Both the position numbers and the translations under genes were made by a program. The notes beneath the pieces were generated by a model. The model was not told the DNA's origin, made no database searches, and saw only the letters and a list, made by a program, of their open reading frames with translations. Shown here piece after piece: positions 56,291 to 64,000 of a stretch of 64,000 nt of DNA. This DNA is from Cupriavidus oxalaticus (GTDB taxonomy: Bacteria > Pseudomonadota > Gammaproteobacteria > Burkholderiales > Burkholderiaceae), in the NCBI RefSeq assembly GCF_016894385.1, contig NZ_CP069812.1, positions 806,001 to 870,000 on the forward strand, written 5' to 3'. The number at the start of each line of letters is the position of its first letter. Positions within the stretch are counted from its first letter, which is position 1.

Positions 56291-56728
56291 AGTCACTCCT
56301 TGTTGTCTACCCTTGGTTGTCGGGGCCCGAATCCCCCGGTCGGCACGGCGGTGGACTATGCAAGCCCCGGGCCAGCGCTTCCGGTGTTGTAAAGGGCCAA
56401 TCTTGTGGTCTTGTGGTCTCGTCTGCCGCTCGTCTGCGCGGCTCTTGCGCGGTTCTTGCGCCGTCCTTGTGCCGGGAGGCACCGGGGCGCGTCGTGTGCT
56501 ACTCATGTCGGCACTCATGTAGTGCGCACTACATGATCGTTCAGCGTAAGCTACATGAAACTGGCGGGCAAGGCCGAACTGCGGTTTCTCTCCTCGGGGT
56601 TTTCCCGCGCCTGGCGCGCAGCGTGCCGATATGCCGGCGCAGGCCTTCCTGCCCGGTGGCAAAGCGCCTGGCCAGGCACGGCACGGAATGCTGTCAGCAT
56701 GGATGCGGAAGGCGCGGCGAGACTGGTC
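56291..56728. promoter_or_regulatory. niaP upstream region with operator-like palindrome
   Basis: No convincing gene. It contains the perfect 20-bp palindrome CATGTAGTGCGCACTACATG (56516-56535), with related half-sites ACTCATGT at 56501 and 56513 and CTACATG at 56551. Between 56401 and 56475 are degenerate tandem units (CTTGTGGT twice, then TTGCGCGG-like 11-mers). A minus-strand frame of 144 codons crosses the region but only its last 20 codons look translated. No consensus -10/-35 could be placed. Confidence 0.55.
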
Positions 56729-59656
56729 TCAGTGCGCAGGCGCCGCGCGCAGCCGCGCGACGGTGTTCTCCAGGTCCTGCCAGGCGGGTTGGTCGGGGGC
56801 AAAGCGCGCACGCAGGTACTGCACCAGCTGCGCGATCTGCCGGTCGTCGAAGGTGTCGGCATAGGCCGGCATCGCGCCCAGCTCGCTGTTGGGCGGCGCG
56901 GGCATGCCTTGCAGCAGCACCTGGATCACGTTGTCGGGCAGCTTGCTGTGCAGGTTGGTGTTGAGCGCGAGCGACGGCTTCACGCCGAACTGTGCGATGC
57001 CCTGGTCCGGCTGGTGGCACACCGCGCAGGCGCTCTGGTACAGGCGTTCACCGGGACCGCCGAGCGTGCGCGCAGCCTGCGCGCTGCGTTGTTCGAGACT
57101 GGCCGCCTGCGCGTCGAGCACGGAAGGCGCTGGCGGCGGCGGGCCGAATGACGCAACGTAGTGCGCGATCGCGCGCACATCGGCTTCAGGCAGCTGCGCG
57201 AGTTCTTCCACCACCGGCGCCATGGGCCCGGCGGCTGCGCCATGATGCGGCGCATAGCCGCCGCGCAGGTAGGTGAACAGCGCCGCCTCGGTCCACGGCA
57301 CCGGTGCGTGCGAGAGCGATGTCAGCGGCGGTGCCTCCCAGCCTTCGGCACTGCCACCGGTCAGGTATTTGCGCCCGCCTTGTTCCCCGCCGAGCGCGTT
57401 GCGTGGCGAATGGCACGCGCTGCAATGGCCCAGCCCCTCGGCGAGATACGCGCCGCGGTTCCATTGCGCCGAGCGCGCGGGGTCGGGCTTGAAGGGTTCG
57501 TTGCGATGGAACAGCAGGTTCCAGCCCGCCAGCAGGGGGCGCATGTTGAACGGGAACGCCAGCTGGGTCTGCGGTACCTCCGACTTCACCGGGTCGGCCG
57601 ACATCAGGTACGCATACAGCGCCTGCATGTCGGCATCGCTGACCTTGGCGAACGCGGTGTAGGGGAAGGCCGGATACAGGCGCCGCCCGTCGCGGTGGAT
57701 GCCCTCGCGCATCGCGCGCTCGAAGGCGGCGAACGACCAGTTGCCGATGCCGGTCTGCACGTCGGGTGTGATGTTGGTGCTGTAGACCGTGCCGAACGGC
57801 GTTTCCAGCGGCAGGCCGCCAGCGTTCTTCACGCCGCCCGGAACGGTATGGCATACCGCGCAGTCACCGGCCGCGGCCACCAGGCGGCCGCGCTCCAGCG
57901 TGGCCGCGGAATAGAAGCCGGGCCCGGGCGGTGCGACCGGCGCGATCGGCGCGCGCCATGGCATCAGCGTTGCGCACAGGCCGGCCGCGGTTGCTGCAGC
58001 GGCGGCGATCCAGCCGCGCTTGCTGCGCTTGCCGGCGCGCTTATCTTCGTTCTCGGACAGCGCCAGCCGGATGCGCTCGGCGCTGAAGGGCGGCGTGCGC
58101 AGGCGCACGCCGGTAGCGTCAAAGATGGCGTTGGCCACGGCCGCCGCCGCGGGCATCGTATCGGCCGGCCCCGCGGCTAGCTGGTCGCGCTCGGTGAGCG
58201 TGCCGGCCAGGCGGACCTCCGGTACTGCCGTGCTGCTTGCGACGGCGGGGAGCGATTGGCCAGCAGGCGCTTCCGTCGCAGGCCAGGCATCAAAGGCTGG
58301 GCTGGCAGCGGTCAACCGCAGGGTGGCGTCGGCAACAACCTGTTGCAGCGAGTGCGCAGCGGGTGCGGCTTGCGCGGGCGCCAGCGATTCGCTGTCATGT
58401 CCCACCGTCACGCGCGTGACCGCCAGTTCGCCGGTGGTGCCGTCGACTTCGACTTCCGCCACCCATGCCGACCAGCTCTGGCCGGCATCGTGGTCGATGG
58501 TGTGCGCATAGGCAAAGCCGCGGCCGCGCCGCACGTTGCCGGCCGATGTGGCGGCGTGCGGGGCGGCTGGGGTCCAGCCGGCGCGTTCGCTGACCTGCCG
58601 GACCAGTGCCGAGCCGCGCGCGTCGTCGAGGTGCGAGAGCCGCAGCGCGACCGGATCCGTCCCGGACGCGGCGGCGATTTCATCGAGGTGGGATTCGCGC
58701 GCAAAGACATGCGCGCGCGCTGCGGCAAGCGGTGCGGCATCAAAGGCGGCCATGGCGCCGGAGGTGCCGACGTCGACATCGGGAATGCGGTAGGGCGGCA
58801 TGACCGCGCTAGCTGTGTCGCCCGCATCCGTCACGGGCGACGCCGTATGCGTCAGCCAAAGTGCCAGCGGCACCGGCGGCGGGGCCGTGCCGGCCAGTGT
58901 TGCGGCGTAGGCGTCGATGGCATTGCCGCTGTGCGCGGTGTCGATATGCACGGCGAGCTGCGCACCGGACAGGCCGATATCGTCGGCGCACAGCCGGCGC
59001 ATCACGGGTTTGCCGGCGGCCTGGGCCAGCAGTGCGGCGTCGGCGGCAGCATGGTGGGCGAGCAGCGCCGGATCGCCGGTATCGGCTGGCGCCTGCCAGC
59101 AGGCCAGCGCGACCTGTTGCGGCGCAATCCCCAGCAGCGCGGCCAGTTCTTCACGCAGTGCGCCCGGACGCAGGCTTTGCAGCCACACGTACAGCATGCC
59201 GTCGCGCCAGTCCGCGATCGCGGTGCAGAAGGCTTCGGACCGGGTGCCGGCCAGCGGCCACTGGTAGTGCTGCGCGTGGCGCGTGGCGGCGCTGGCAAGC
59301 GCGCGGTTGGCGTCGCCGCGCTGCGCAATGGTGTGGCGCTGCACGGGGGCTTCGTCCGCGCGAGGCGGGGCCGACCAGCGCGCCTGCAGGGCCCTGGCGG
59401 CGTTGGCCGCCAGGGCATCGCTTTCCGCGACCACGCCGGCAAACTGGTTGCGCACCACGACCGCGCGCACGCCGGGCAACGCCAGGGCGGCATCGTGGTC
59501 CGCGCCAAGCAGGCGCGGTGCCAGCGCCTTGCCGTCGATCCAGCGCAGCCCCGGCGGCGCCAGCACATGGGCGACCAGGCACATGGAAACCGGCGGCGGT
59601 GCGTGTTCCGCCAAGGTGCCGGTTTGCACGGCCTGCCGTACGAGTTCCTGCTTCAC
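56729..59656 (-). CDS. nicB: NicB-like nicotinate dehydrogenase large subunit with tri-haem cytochrome c
   Basis: In Pseudomonas NicB pairs with NicA to hydroxylate nicotinate at C6 and pass electrons to the respiratory chain. This 975-residue protein has a xanthine-dehydrogenase-like domain (about 1-535), a membrane anchor (549-565) and a cytochrome c domain with CxxCH at 599-603, 745-749 and 877-881. The Mo-like domain is about 200 residues shorter than usual. VARESHLDEIA-type sequence (318-328) and AIFDATGVRLR (510-520) are retained, but no GGxFG cofactor motif is seen and the expected GxGE catalytic glutamate position reads AAGP (494-497). GTG 59656 overlaps the nicA stop (GTGA). Activity is therefore uncertain. 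Confidence 0.8.
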   Translation of the reverse strand: MKQELVRQAVQTGTLAEHAPPPVSMCLVAHVLAPPGLRWIDGKALAPRLLGADHDAALALPGVRAVVVRNQFAGVVAESDALAANAARALQARWSAPPRADEAPVQRHTIAQRGDANRALASAATRHAQHYQWPLAGTRSEAFCTAIADWRDGMLYVWLQSLRPGALREELAALLGIAPQQVALACWQAPADTGDPALLAHHAAADAALLAQAAGKPVMRRLCADDIGLSGAQLAVHIDTAHSGNAIDAYAATLAGTAPPPVPLALWLTHTASPVTDAGDTASAVMPPYRIPDVDVGTSGAMAAFDAAPLAAARAHVFARESHLDEIAAASGTDPVALRLSHLDDARGSALVRQVSERAGWTPAAPHAATSAGNVRRGRGFAYAHTIDHDAGQSWSAWVAEVEVDGTTGELAVTRVTVGHDSESLAPAQAAPAAHSLQQVVADATLRLTAASPAFDAWPATEAPAGQSLPAVASSTAVPEVRLAGTLTERDQLAAGPADTMPAAAAVANAIFDATGVRLRTPPFSAERIRLALSENEDKRAGKRSKRGWIAAAAATAAGLCATLMPWRAPIAPVAPPGPGFYSAATLERGRLVAAAGDCAVCHTVPGGVKNAGGLPLETPFGTVYSTNITPDVQTGIGNWSFAAFERAMREGIHRDGRRLYPAFPYTAFAKVSDADMQALYAYLMSADPVKSEVPQTQLAFPFNMRPLLAGWNLLFHRNEPFKPDPARSAQWNRGAYLAEGLGHCSACHSPRNALGGEQGGRKYLTGGSAEGWEAPPLTSLSHAPVPWTEAALFTYLRGGYAPHHGAAAGPMAPVVEELAQLPEADVRAIAHYVASFGPPPPAPSVLDAQAASLEQRSAQAARTLGGPGERLYQSACAVCHQPDQGIAQFGVKPSLALNTNLHSKLPDNVIQVLLQGMPAPPNSELGAMPAYADTFDDRQIAQLVQYLRARFAPDQPAWQDLENTVARLRAAPAH

Positions 59657-60150
59657 GATACCGCTCCCTCGCCGGCCTGCCGCATCAGCACCGCGGCGCG
59701 CTGCACCGCGCGCACGATTTCCACATGCGTGCCGCAGCGGCACAGGTTGAAGCGCAGCGCCTCGCGGATCTGCGCTTCGTCGGGATCGGGATTCTGCGCG
59801 AGCAGCGCCTTGGCGGTCATGATCATGCCGTTCAGGCAATAGCCGCATTGCGCGGCCTGCTCGTCGATAAAGGCCTGCTGCACCGGGTCGGGATGCTCCG
59901 CCGTGCCCAGGCCTTCCAGCGTGGTGACCGCGTGGCCCACCGCGGCCCTGACCGGCAGCACGCACGAGCGTGCGGGCAGGCCGTCGACCAGCACCGTGCA
60001 CGCGCCGCACTGGCCCAGCCCGCAGCCGTACTTGGGGCCATTGCAGGCCAGGTCGTTGCGCAGGATATAGAGCAGCGGCGTGTCGGGCGCCACGCTGAGC
60101 GTATGTTCGGCGTGGTTGACTTGTAGCGTCAGGGGGCGAGGCGTGTTCAT
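59653..60150 (-). CDS. nicA: Nicotinate dehydrogenase small [2Fe-2S] subunit
   Basis: A 165-residue iron-sulfur protein of the xanthine dehydrogenase family. The plant-type cluster cysteines are at 43, 48, 51 and 63 (CGLGQCGACTVLVDG), and the second helical-domain cluster at 102, 105, 137 and 139 (QCGYCLNGM...NLCRCG). Together they pass electrons from the Mo site to cytochrome c. ATG 60150 (MNTPRPLTLQV) is preferred over a GTG at 60174. The TGA stop overlaps the nicB GTG, so the two subunits are translationally coupled. It lies 97 bp after nicC. Confidence 0.9.
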   Translation of the reverse strand: MNTPRPLTLQVNHAEHTLSVAPDTPLLYILRNDLACNGPKYGCGLGQCGACTVLVDGLPARSCVLPVRAAVGHAVTTLEGLGTAEHPDPVQQAFIDEQAAQCGYCLNGMIMTAKALLAQNPDPDEAQIREALRFNLCRCGTHVEIVRAVQRAAVLMRQAGEGAVS

Positions 60151-60246
60151 CGGGGGCGGCAAGTTGCAGATCACGCGGCCGGCTCGCCGCGCCCCTTCGT
60201 GCGAGGGGCTGCGGCGCGCAGGTTCAGGTCAAGCCTAAGGTCGGTA

Positions 60247-61581
<1,335 letters not shown>

Positions 61582-61669
61582 TTAAAAACAGTGAATTTGT
61601 GCGCTAAAACATGGATTGATTAATTAAGTATGCACTGAACGAGTGAATCGCGCACGGTGCAGATTCTGT

Positions 61670-61698
61670 TTGCCTAGATAAAGTGTGTACACTACAAT
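61670..61698 (+). promoter_or_regulatory. nicE promoter with operator
   Basis: -35 TTGCCT (61670-61675), 17-bp spacer, -10 TACAAT (61693-61698). The operator 12-mer AGTGTGTACACT (61682-61693) overlaps spacer and first base of the -10. It is identical to the one at nicC in inverted orientation, so one repressor could silence both directions. Confidence 0.7.
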
Positions 61699-61753
61699 CG
61701 ATCGCAGCATGCAAGGCCATCCGGGCAGGGCACGCGGGTAGACAGACAAACAG

Positions 61754-62521
61754 ATGACGGAGTCGACAGTGCAGAAAGTTTTCCGAATCGGCCAGATCGT
61801 GCCGAGCTCCAACACCACGATGGAAACCGAGATCCCGGCGATGCTGGCCGCGCGCCAGCTGGTGCGTCCGGAGCGCTTTACCTTCCATGGCAGCCGCATG
61901 CGGATGAAGAAGGTGGTCAAGGAGGAGCTGGCGGCGATGGATGCCGAGTCCGACCGCTGCGCGGTGGAGCTGAGCGACGCCCGCGTCGATGTGCTTGGCT
62001 ATGCCTGCCTGGTGGCGATCATGGCGATGGGCCACGGCTACCACCGCGTTTCCGAGCGGCGCCTGCAGGCGCACACCGCCGAGAACGGCGGCGACGCGCC
62101 GGTGATCACCAGCGCCGGCGCGCTGGTCGATGCGCTCAAGGTAATGGGTGCGAAGCGTATCGCCGTGGTGGCGCCCTACATGAAGCCGCTGACCGAACTG
62201 GTGGTCGACTACATCCGCAACGAAGGCTATGAAGTCGTGGACTACCGTGCGCTGGAGATCCCCGACAACCTCGACGTGGGCCGCCACGACCCGGCGCGCC
62301 TGCCGGAGATCGTCGCGCAGATGGATTTCGCCGATGCCGACGTCATCGTGCTGTCCGCCTGCGTGCAGATGCCGTCGCTGCCGGCGGTGGCCAAGGTCGA
62401 GGCGATGACCGGCAAGCCGGTGGTCACCGCCGCCATCGCCACCACCTATGCGATGCTCAAGCGCCTGGGCCTGGAGCCGGTGGTGCCGGGCGCGGGCGCT
62501 CTGCTGTCCGGCGCCTACTGA
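61754..62521 (+). CDS. nicE: Maleate isomerase
   Basis: Converts maleate to fumarate, the last nic step, feeding the TCA cycle. The 255-residue Asp/Glu racemase-fold protein carries its two catalytic cysteines at Cys85 (GYACLVAI) and Cys203 (SACVQMPSL), matching the family (Cys82 and Cys200 in P. putida NicE). IVPSSNTTMETEIPAML near the start is the substrate-binding strand. It is first in the plus-strand nicEDX transcript; nicD starts 11 bases after it. Confidence 0.95.
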   Translation: MTESTVQKVFRIGQIVPSSNTTMETEIPAMLAARQLVRPERFTFHGSRMRMKKVVKEELAAMDAESDRCAVELSDARVDVLGYACLVAIMAMGHGYHRVSERRLQAHTAENGGDAPVITSAGALVDALKVMGAKRIAVVAPYMKPLTELVVDYIRNEGYEVVDYRALEIPDNLDVGRHDPARLPEIVAQMDFADADVIVLSACVQMPSLPAVAKVEAMTGKPVVTAAIATTYAMLKRLGLEPVVPGAGALLSGAY

Positions 62522-62532
62522 AGGAGCTGGCC

Positions 62533-63363
62533 ATGACCACCAGCACCTTCCTCTACGGCGGCAACGTCCACGCCAACGGCATCCGCCAGCACTACCTGCG
62601 CTATGGCGGCCAGGACGGCGCGCGCGCGCGGCGCGATGCCGTGATCATCGTGCCCGGCATCACCAGCCCGGCGGTCACGTGGGGCTTCGTCGGCGAGCAG
62701 TTCGGGCGGCAGTTCGATACCTATGTGCTCGACGTGCGCGGCCGCGGGCTGTCGCAGGCCGGGCCTGAGCTGGACTACAGCCTCGATGCACAGGCAGCCG
62801 ACGTGATCGCGCTTGCCGAAGCACTCGGGCTGCAACGCTATGCCATCGTCGGCCATTCGATGGGCGCGCGCATCGGCATTCGCGCCGCACGCAGCAAGCC
62901 CGCCGGGCTGACGCGGCTGGTGCTGGTCGATCCGCCCGTGTCGGGGCCGGGCCGCCGTGCCTATCCGGCGCAACTGCCGTGGTACGTCGATTCGATCCGG
63001 CTGGCACGGCAGGGCATCGACGCCGAAGGCATGCGCCGCTTCTGCCCCACATGGACCGAAGACCAGCTGCGCCTGCGCGCGCAATGGCTGCATACCTGCG
63101 ACGAGCGCGCGATCCTGGCCAGCTTCAACGGCTTCCATGAAGACGATATCCACGCCGACCTGCCGCAGGTCGACGTGCCGGCGCTGCTGGTGACCGCGGG
63201 CCGCGGCGACGTGATCCGCGCGGAAGACGTGCAGGAAATGCGCAAGCTGCTGCCCGCGCTGCTGGTCGCGCATGTCGCCGATGCCGGCCACATGATCCCG
63301 TGGGACGACGAGCCTGGCTTCTACCGAGCCTTTGGCGACTTCCTCGGCGCTACGCTGAGCTGA
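62533..63363 (+). CDS. nicD: N-formylmaleamate deformylase
   Basis: An alpha/beta hydrolase that removes formate from N-formylmaleamate to give maleamate. The 276-residue protein has the nucleophile elbow GHSMGA with Ser109, Asp133 (LVDPP) and His253 (AGHMIPWD), consistent with the P. putida NicD triad (Ser101, Asp125, His245) plus a constant offset of 8. AAGGAG before the start is a good ribosome site. Maleamate would then need NicF, which is not in the window. Confidence 0.92.
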   Translation: MTTSTFLYGGNVHANGIRQHYLRYGGQDGARARRDAVIIVPGITSPAVTWGFVGEQFGRQFDTYVLDVRGRGLSQAGPELDYSLDAQAADVIALAEALGLQRYAIVGHSMGARIGIRAARSKPAGLTRLVLVDPPVSGPGRRAYPAQLPWYVDSIRLARQGIDAEGMRRFCPTWTEDQLRLRAQWLHTCDERAILASFNGFHEDDIHADLPQVDVPALLVTAGRGDVIRAEDVQEMRKLLPALLVAHVADAGHMIPWDDEPGFYRAFGDFLGATLS

Positions 63364-63376
63364 TCAAGGAGCGAAC

Positions 63377-64000
63377 ATGCCCGTAAGCGATTACGACCTG
63401 ACGGCGGCGTGGAAGCAGGTGCTGACGCTGTCGAAGCTGCAGCCGGGCCAGACCGTCACCGTGCTGACCGGCGCGGCCACGCATCCGCAGACGCTGCGCA
63501 CGGCGATGGTGGCGGCGCAGGCGATGGGCGCCATCGTCAACCGGCTCGACCTGCCGCCGGTCAACGGCGAGAAGGCGCTCAGCCGCGACGCGCTGGCCTA
63601 TCTCGGCACCACGCCGCTGACCGGCAACCCGGCGGCGATTGCCGCATTGAAGGCAAGCGACCTGGTGCTCGACCTGATGACGCTGCTGTTCTCGCCCGAG
63701 CAGCACGAGATCCTGTCCGGCGGCACGAAAATCCTGCTGGCGGTGGAGCCGCCCGAAGTGCTGGCACGGCTGGTGCCGACCGAGGCCGACCGCGCCCGCG
63801 TCAAGGCAGCCACCGAGCGCCTCGGCAGGGCGCGCGAGATGCATATCGCGTCCGACGCCGGCATGGACCTGCGCTGCAGTCTGGGCGAGTTCCCCGCGAT
63901 CAGCGAGTACGGCTTTGTCGACGAGCCCGGCCGCTGGGACCACTGGCCGAGCGGCTTCGTGCTGACCTGGCCGGACGAGGGCGGCACCCACGGCACCATC
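63377..64000 (+). CDS. nicX: 2,5-dihydroxypyridine 5,6-dioxygenase, N-terminal 208 residues
   Basis: Opens the ring of 2,5-dihydroxypyridine to N-formylmaleamate using Fe(II) and O2. Visible sequence begins MPVSDYDLTAAWKQVLTLSKLQPGQTVTVLTG and includes LDLPPVNGEKALSRDA, TTPLTGNPAAI and MDLRCSLGEFPAISEYGFVDEPGRWDHWPSGFV, the NicX pattern. The full enzyme is about 350 residues, so the metal site region and C-terminus lie past the window end. AAGGAGCGAAC precedes the ATG; nicD stops 13 bases before. Confidence 0.92.
   Translation, partial: MPVSDYDLTAAWKQVLTLSKLQPGQTVTVLTGAATHPQTLRTAMVAAQAMGAIVNRLDLPPVNGEKALSRDALAYLGTTPLTGNPAAIAALKASDLVLDLMTLLFSPEQHEILSGGTKILLAVEPPEVLARLVPTEADRARVKAATERLGRAREMHIASDAGMDLRCSLGEFPAISEYGFVDEPGRWDHWPSGFVLTWPDEGGTHGTI

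Noticed and set aside
56291..56662. Full 144-codon minus-strand frame ending at 56228 as a gene
   Set aside because: Its composition is Arg/Pro/Gly-rich shadow-like, it has no ribosome site at the start, and it spans the palindrome; only the last 20 codons have gene-like signals.
59657..60010. Upstream extension of the nicB frame
   Set aside because: The added ~118 residues are the out-of-frame shadow of nicA (Arg/Gly/Ala-rich); the GTG overlapping the nicA stop is the natural start.

Overview
The window is a high-GC chromosomal stretch from a beta-proteobacterium of the Burkholderiaceae, most likely Cupriavidus or a close Ralstonia-type relative. Gene order (tyrA-aroA-cmk-rpsA-ihfB-lapAB, rpsP-rimM-trmD-rplS, rng-maf-rlmH-rsfS-nadD-hemF-purD) and protein sequences support this. 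The genus is inferred from recalled synteny, not from a search. Nearly all of it is core genome. I see no rRNA, tRNA, prophage, insertion sequence or CRISPR array.

Layout. 1-10.2 kb: end of aromatic amino acid synthesis (tyrA, aroA), cmk, rpsA and ihfB, then envelope genes lapA, lapB, ugd and the heptose genes hldE (kinase part) and hldD. 10.4-16.5 kb: comEA, an NCS2 uracil permease, cysM, a soluble MltB, and a histone-deacetylase-like plus enoyl-CoA-hydratase-like pair. 16.6-21.1 kb: methionine importer metNIQ and electron transfer flavoprotein etfBA. 21.3-27.6 kb: dadA with a divergent Lrp regulator, a radical SAM protein, several small membrane or secreted proteins, and a sorbosone-dehydrogenase-like beta-propeller. 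27.7-30.8 kb: the rpsP operon and a NUDIX hydrolase. 30.9-43.7 kb: trhO, dnaE, then an LPS core locus (glycosyltransferases, waaL, msbA, waaC). 43.7-54.6 kb: minus-strand housekeeping genes and a HerA-type ATPase.

54.7-64 kb is a nicotinate catabolic island. On the minus strand are nicC (6-hydroxynicotinate 3-monooxygenase), nicA and nicB-like (nicotinate dehydrogenase) and an MFS transporter resembling the niacin permease NiaP. Divergently on the plus strand are nicE, nicD and nicX (cut by the window end). Together they would import nicotinate, hydroxylate it to 6-hydroxynicotinate and 2,5-dihydroxypyridine, open the ring, deformylate, and isomerise maleate to fumarate.

The most interesting signals lie in this island. 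Two mirror-image promoters between nicC and nicE each carry the 12-mer AGTGTGTACACT over the -10 region with identical 17-bp spacers. The NicB-like protein has three haem motifs, but its molybdenum domain is about 200 residues short and lacks the usual active-site motifs. A 586-bp gap upstream of niaP holds a 20-codon ORF with a strong ribosome site, an 11-bp repeat placed before both starts, and a perfect 20-bp palindrome with extra half-sites. Elsewhere, a near-perfect Fur box precedes cmk and RsfS has a histone-like Lys/Ala/Thr tail.
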